Positions 60,701 to 64,000 of a stretch of 64,000 nucleotides of DNA are shown in pieces. The notes beneath the pieces are model-generated. The model was not told the origin of the DNA and made no database searches. It worked only from the letters and a program-made list of their open reading frames with translations. Position numbers and translations under genes: made by a program. The DNA comes from Phycisphaerae bacterium. Its GTDB lineage: Bacteria; Planctomycetota; Phycisphaerae; Sedimentisphaerales; Anaerobacaceae. The stretch lies in the NCBI GenBank assembly GCA_030615025.1, contig JAUXAB010000014.1, positions 1-64,000 on the forward strand, in the 5' to 3' direction. Positions within the stretch are counted from its first letter, which is position 1, and each line of letters opens with the position of its first letter.

Positions 60701-60949
60701 TCCGTCCACGGCGTCTATCGCTTCCTCAACGCGCATAACTACGCCTTCTTCTACATCAGAGGGAGTCGCACCAAGGTAAGGTACGGTGACGGTGATCAGA
60801 TCGAGATTAAACTCAGGGAAGAACTCTATCTTGATAGTGAGCACCGTCAGCAGGCCAGCTGAAATGATGAGAAGCATCAGGAGATTTGCGGCAACATGGT
60901 TCGCCGCAAACCATCCAAGCACACCCTTCTTTGGGCTGAAATCGTTCAC
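57755..60949 (-). CDS. RND efflux pump inner-membrane transporter (AcrB/HAE1-like)
   Basis: This 1064-aa protein has the RND layout: N-terminal helix VAANLLMLLIISAGLLTVLTIKIEFFPE, porter domains, TM2-6 with SLGLVVDDAIVVGENIF (the paired aspartates of the proton path), a second extracellular pair of domains, and a matching C-terminal membrane half (GIVALSGVVVNDSLIMIDLINRERKSG, RFRPIMLTTLTTFFGLVPMML). The GTG start shares its first G with the stop of the MFP gene, so the two are translationally coupled. Substrate unknown; probably drugs, dyes or lipids. Confidence 0.92.
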   Translation of the reverse strand: MNDFSPKKGVLGWFAANHVAANLLMLLIISAGLLTVLTIKIEFFPEFNLDLITVTVPYLGATPSDVEEGVVMRVEEAIDAVDGIKRLTATAGEGAGVIVAEVEEYADSREVLDDVKAEVDRIITFPEETEKPIITEITTRYEVTTIVLYGDASEKTLKKLADQIRDDLTAMENISQVDVAGVRPYEISIEISEKTLRRYGLSFDRVARAVRESSLDIPAGSVKTTGGEILVRTEGQKYYGPEFEKIIVLTGNDGTKVTLGNIATVKDDFEDVDLHSKFDGKRAALIKVYRVGDQGALDIADTVEKYVKQKQHTLPKGISIATWEDTSVVLRSRIGLLKRNAYLGLILVFICLTLFLNLRLAFWTTMGIPISFLGAFWLMPLFDVSINMISLFAFIMSLGLVVDDAIVVGENIFACRQRGMSDIEAAIKGVKEMAAPVIIAVLTTVFAFLPMLYIIGIMGKFLRVIPIVVISVLMVSLIEALLILPAHLSSSTFSRKIRILSFIDRIQKWTERKLMAFINGSFARYVARSVKWRYVTLAVGCALLIVTIGYILGGRIKVVFFDPIEAENMIATLTMPQGTPVEQTQQIAEKIEQAVEQVRREFDAKRQGRPSIVKHIATTIGDQPASQRGGGHGPRAGAAYGAHLAEVNVELLSSEERDSSTESSTKMKNRWREIVGEIPGVSSLKFFSQLMSAGEPINVELSHENYDVLLQSVEDLKSTLREYAGVSDITDSFELGKAELKLELKDTGRTLGLTLSDLARQVRQGFYGEEAQRIQRGRDDIRVMIRYPKEERKSLADIENMRIRLADGTEIPFKTVAEVRYGRAYSTISRADRRRVVSVTADVDEALANAAEINKDLAATVLPQLMLQYPGLQYRFAGEQRERSESFSSLYVSFPLAMMAIYGLLAVQFRSYVQPVIVMSAIPFGIIGAVMGHVLMGWVFMTKFNLGLLSMFGIVALSGVVVNDSLIMIDLINRERKSGIGLTRVVRDCATRRFRPIMLTTLTTFFGLVPMMLERSLQARFLIPMAISLAFGVAFATLITLFLVPSLYMILEDIRAWIFAKEVQ

Positions 60950-62277
60950 TAATCTGCCTCCATCGGTTCGGGCTGATTGCTATCTCGATTTAATTGGTTG
61001 GCGTCTGGTGACACATCGAGCTGGGTTCGCACTTTCATATATTCCGTGACAGTATCGAGAGAACTTAAAACGATCATCGCTCCATCATCAAGGCCTGAAA
61101 TCGCGTAGATGAAATTCCTGTCGGCACGGACAATGTCCAAAGTCTGGATATGCAGGAGCCCATCATTAACGACCCATACCTTATTGCCGTCATGTATTGC
61201 ATCTCGAGGCACGGCGAGGGCATTTTTTAGAACCTTGCCTTCAATCAGAACCTCTGCAAATATACCGGACAATAACGGAGGCCTGCCGTTAGAGCGCTCA
61301 AACGGCTGCGGCACTTCAACAACGACGGAGATCATCCTGGATGTTTTATCGACCTGGCCTGTTGTTCGGGTCACATAGCCGTTCCAGGTGTGCTCGGCGC
61401 CGGCAAAGTCGGCTTTTACCACAGCGCGTACGCTCCTGGTTAAAGCCCTGGTGCCATTGAGCGCAAGCGAATTCTCAAAGATGTCAAACCACGCCAGCTC
61501 TTCATCCTCAAGGGGTATCTCTATCTCGACCGACTCGATTCCGTATGCGACAGCTACGGGCTGGCCGGCGACCACATATTGGCCGAGGTCAACCTTTTCA
61601 CTGATTATCAGGGCGTCAAACGGCAAAGAAAGACTTGTTCGCTCAAGCCTCAATTGTGCGGTCGCGAGCTGCGCCCTGGCCGATTCCAGGGCAGCCCTCG
61701 CCTGCCGAATCTGTGGTTCGCGCAAGACCAGCGATGAAGCCGGCTCGGTGTCCGGGTGTAACTGCTCCCACTCCCTGTGTGCGACCTCCGCCTCAGCCAC
61801 CTCTATATCAAGCCTGACCTGAGCATCAGCGACAACAGCGTTGGCCTGCTGGACGGCTAATTCATAGTCCCTTGCATCTATTTGCAGTATCTGTTCTCTG
61901 GCAGGGATAAGTCCACCTGCCTTAAGCCCAGGGTTGATAGAAACCACCTTGCCGGGAACCTCAGGCACGATTTCAACCTCGACCTTCGGACTTACGGTTC
62001 CGTAACCACGAATGACCATTTGAATGTCCCGGACGTTCAATTGCTCAACCTTCACTAATGGCGCCAGGATTTCTTGTTTCATTCGCTGCGGCGGTCTTCG
62101 AGATTTAATCAGAATAAACGCAAGCAATACCCCCAGGGCAAGTATGCATAGGCAAATTGTCAACTGTTTACGGCGGACGGCGAATTTCTTAACCGCTTGA
62201 GCCACTTTAATGAATACATTTTTAACCACGCAAAGCACTTCTTTGAAAACAGCTTTCGTTTGATTTTTTGCTACCAT
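60949..62277 (-). CDS. RND efflux periplasmic adaptor (HlyD/MFP family)
   Basis: The start at ATG 62277 follows AGAGG, so the track's first 20 residues are dropped (442 aa). A membrane anchor (LTICLCILALGVLLAFILI) leads to the lipoyl half (EVEIVPEVPGKVVSINPGLKAGGLI), a coiled-coil hairpin of about 90 residues (YELAVQQANAVVADAQVRLDIEVAEAEVAHREWEQL...RQARAALESARAQLATAQLRLERTSLSLPFDALII), then the beta-barrel and membrane-proximal domains. This joins the RND pump to the outer-membrane channel. Confidence 0.92.
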   Translation of the reverse strand: MVAKNQTKAVFKEVLCVVKNVFIKVAQAVKKFAVRRKQLTICLCILALGVLLAFILIKSRRPPQRMKQEILAPLVKVEQLNVRDIQMVIRGYGTVSPKVEVEIVPEVPGKVVSINPGLKAGGLIPAREQILQIDARDYELAVQQANAVVADAQVRLDIEVAEAEVAHREWEQLHPDTEPASSLVLREPQIRQARAALESARAQLATAQLRLERTSLSLPFDALIISEKVDLGQYVVAGQPVAVAYGIESVEIEIPLEDEELAWFDIFENSLALNGTRALTRSVRAVVKADFAGAEHTWNGYVTRTTGQVDKTSRMISVVVEVPQPFERSNGRPPLLSGIFAEVLIEGKVLKNALAVPRDAIHDGNKVWVVNDGLLHIQTLDIVRADRNFIYAISGLDDGAMIVLSSLDTVTEYMKVRTQLDVSPDANQLNRDSNQPEPMEAD

Positions 62278-62293
62278 ATAAGCAATCCTCTTT

Positions 62294-63730
62294 CTATCCG
62301 GCTTTTTCTTCATCAGTCCAGTCACCACCCAAGGCAAGAAAAAGATTGACTCTTGTGGTCCAAATTTGGCCTTTGAGAATAGTCAATTCTTCCTCAGCCA
62401 TTCTGCGTCGCCGCTCCGATTCGAGAACCGTCAGGATCACTGCAATGCCGCGTTGATATCGCCGCTTTGAAAGCTGCTCAGCGGCTTTGGCCTCCTTGAA
62501 CCGGCGCTTGGCGTGCTCAAGCTGGTTTTGCAACATCTGCTCACCAACCAGGGCATCCTCCACTTCCCGCATAGCTGTCAGAATTGTACCGGCGTAATTA
62601 GCTGCTAATTCAGCATAACGGGCCTCGGCAGCTTTGATTTGTGCCCGCAGCTGTCCGCCCTTGAAGATGGGCTGAGCGAGACGGAGGATTGCTGAATAAA
62701 TCTCCGTCTTGTCCGTCCAAATGTCTTCCCATTGGTCGGCACTGCGACCGGTACTGGCAGTAAGGGTCAGGTCTGGAAATAATTGCGCTATACTGACGCC
62801 AATGCGTTCGTTTGCCGCGCGCAAATCCAACTCGGCAGCCCTTACATCGGGTCGGCGGTCGAGCAGCGATGCGGGGAGCCCAATTGGAACATGTTCCAAA
62901 TCCGGCAAGTCAGGTAATGTTTCGGACAGAGACTCGAATGCACCCGGCCGACGGGCCAGGAGAACATCGAGCGCGTGCTGGGCCATTATGAGCGATAGCT
63001 CAACAGCAGGCTCAAGAGATTTTGAGGCTTCCAGATTCTCACGAGCCAGCCTTACGTCAACCGGCCCAATGAGGCCTTCACCGTAGCGACGTTCGACAAT
63101 CTCCAGGGTGTCGCTGCGACTTTCCGTGTTTGCCCGTGCTATGGCCAGACGCCTCTGGATAGTTGCGATATCGATTCTGGCCTTGATTACGGTGGCGATT
63201 ATTGAATTAATGAGGGCCTGCTCGGTTGCTTCGGCGGCAAGCATATCGACCCAGGCCGCCCGTTTTGCACGTCTGAGCTTGCCAAACAAATCCAGTGTGT
63301 AGACCACGGAGATATCATGTGCCCAGGTCGTGTTCATTACATTGAATCTGCCTGTACCAAAGCTAAAGGAACGCTTGCTCCGGTCACGACTCAAATTGTA
63401 GGACACATCCGGCCACAGTCGGCCGCTACTTTGAGCGAGCGCCGCCTGGGCCTGCAGCACCCTTGCTGCGGCTGCTTTTAGGTCATAGTTGTTTTCCAAT
63501 GCCTGACGCACGAGAACTGTCGTTGTCGGGTCGCCGAACTGCTCCCACCATTTGTCAACCCACCCGAGGTCATTGACGTCTTCGCTGTGTCTTCCGGCGC
63601 GAACATAACCGACGTCGCCATCTGCAGCGGTTCCCGGCCTTGAATACTTGGGTCCGAGCATACAGCCGGCAAGCATTGCAAAACTCAAACTAAGAAACAA
63701 CCAACAGATTGAAATTAGCGGTTTTTTCAT
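62294..63730 (-). CDS. Outer-membrane efflux lipoprotein (NodT/TolC family)
   Basis: The 478-aa protein has a lipoprotein signal with LAGC (Cys22) and begins MLGPKYSRP, a NodT-family hallmark. Two long helical repeats follow, with the typical LVRQALENNYDLKAAAARVLQAQAALAQSSGRLWPDVSYNLSRDRS and SLDRRPDVRAAELDLRAANERIGVSIAQLFPDLTLTASTG-like segments. Its ATG overlaps the TetR stop by four bases. It is the outer channel of the tripartite pump. Confidence 0.92.
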   Translation of the reverse strand: MKKPLISICWLFLSLSFAMLAGCMLGPKYSRPGTAADGDVGYVRAGRHSEDVNDLGWVDKWWEQFGDPTTTVLVRQALENNYDLKAAAARVLQAQAALAQSSGRLWPDVSYNLSRDRSKRSFSFGTGRFNVMNTTWAHDISVVYTLDLFGKLRRAKRAAWVDMLAAEATEQALINSIIATVIKARIDIATIQRRLAIARANTESRSDTLEIVERRYGEGLIGPVDVRLARENLEASKSLEPAVELSLIMAQHALDVLLARRPGAFESLSETLPDLPDLEHVPIGLPASLLDRRPDVRAAELDLRAANERIGVSIAQLFPDLTLTASTGRSADQWEDIWTDKTEIYSAILRLAQPIFKGGQLRAQIKAAEARYAELAANYAGTILTAMREVEDALVGEQMLQNQLEHAKRRFKEAKAAEQLSKRRYQRGIAVILTVLESERRRRMAEEELTILKGQIWTTRVNLFLALGGDWTDEEKAG

Positions 63731-64000
63731 TCAGTCTTTCCCTCGGCATAGGCCCGAATCCCGGCAGCAGAGAATTCGACAATGTGATTAACTGCTTTAG
63801 TCAGGTCCAGCATTGGCATATCCGGACTATCAGTCTGCTCAAACATAGCTTTAACGCGGGCTGCATGTATTAGTTGCCCAACAATAGAAAATACGACCAA
63901 CGGGATCTTCGATTCTTGCAAGGACGGGCAAATTCTCAGCAAAGCCTCCCGCATGGCGGCCATAGTAGGTTTGATAACCTCCTCGACGAGCATGTTCGCA
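63727..64000 (-). CDS. TetR/AcrR family regulator, C-terminal part (cut by right edge)
   Basis: The frame is open to the right edge, so the M at 63993 need not be the start. The visible 90 residues match the ligand-binding C-terminal domain of TetR proteins near efflux genes (CerR/DUF1956-type): RICPSLQESKIPLVVFSIVGQLIHAARVK, MLDLTKAVNHIVEFSAAGIRAYAEGKTE. The DNA-binding helix-turn-helix is outside the window. It would repress the pump operon it heads. Confidence 0.75.
   Translation of the reverse strand, partial: ANMLVEEVIKPTMAAMREALLRICPSLQESKIPLVVFSIVGQLIHAARVKAMFEQTDSPDMPMLDLTKAVNHIVEFSAAGIRAYAEGKTE

Noticed and set aside
1-64000. tRNA, rRNA, CRISPR arrays, IS elements, attachment sites, replication origin
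   Set aside because: Looked for by eye on both strands; nothing with the expected structure was found. A covariance-model scan could still find a tRNA I missed.

Overview
The window looks like a chromosomal segment of a Planctomycetota bacterium, most likely class Phycisphaerae. This rests on signatures, not a database match: secreted proteins carrying a short dockerin-like motif of the type DFN.DGIVNF.D...WL, a sulfatase beside a DUF4838-type hydrolase, repeated ECF sigma factor genes paired with membrane proteins containing a KLAAAAVIII segment, and long intergenic stretches of quasi-periodic repeats. I saw no IS element, CRISPR array, tRNA or rRNA.

Layout. 1-2.1 kb: the 3' end of an ASKHA/DUF4445 protein, a methyltransferase, a possible small RNA and an NYN-domain nuclease. 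2.3-7.3 kb (minus strand): a regulatory phosphotransferase block (HPF, EIIA-Ntr, HPr, enzyme I) preceded by two membrane proteins. 7.4-14.5 kb (plus): hisI, two secreted dockerin-like proteins driven by the same duplicated promoter, and a Tat-exported sugar-isomerase-like protein. 14.5-22.8 kb: a fused siroheme decarboxylase AhbA-AhbB, a region of 11-bp repeats, a 12-repeat beta-solenoid membrane protein and an AAA ATPase/TOPRIM pair resembling a split OLD or PARIS-type defence module.

23.1-29.1 kb: tetrapyrrole genes (hemA remnant, hemC, cobA-hemD fusion, hemB) read leftward, diverging from the system II cytochrome c maturation genes resB and ccsA. With AhbAB at 14.5 kb they point to heme made through siroheme and used for c-type cytochromes. 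29.3-32.7 kb: sulfatase and DUF4838 genes, probably one polysaccharide-utilisation operon. 32.9-41.2 kb: four consecutive cassettes, each an ECF sigma factor overlapping a single-pass membrane protein with a LolA-like outer domain, each ending in its own terminator. The membrane genes all contain an in-frame internal Shine-Dalgarno plus ATG just before the membrane helix. This array is the strongest candidate for an undescribed system.

41.3-48.3 kb: a DUF5060 glycoside hydrolase-like protein, a TPR protein with two RpoA-CTD-like domains, a SpoIID-like lipoprotein, an MNT nucleotidyltransferase with a truncated HepT partner, and tgt-yajC. 48.4-54.1 kb: a SecD-SecF fusion with recent internal tandem duplications, then a LysM gene whose 3' end is duplicated around an inserted secreted-protein gene. 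54.1-64 kb (minus): a beta-helix protein with a duplicated Cys-rich C-terminal domain, 6-phosphogluconolactonase, and a TetR-OMF-MFP-RND efflux operon cut by the right edge.

Intergenic DNA is rich in hairpins whose stems differ but stay paired and which end in a few fixed 3' tags (AATGACRG, GGCTAAA). All functional calls are from reading motifs; no alignment was run.
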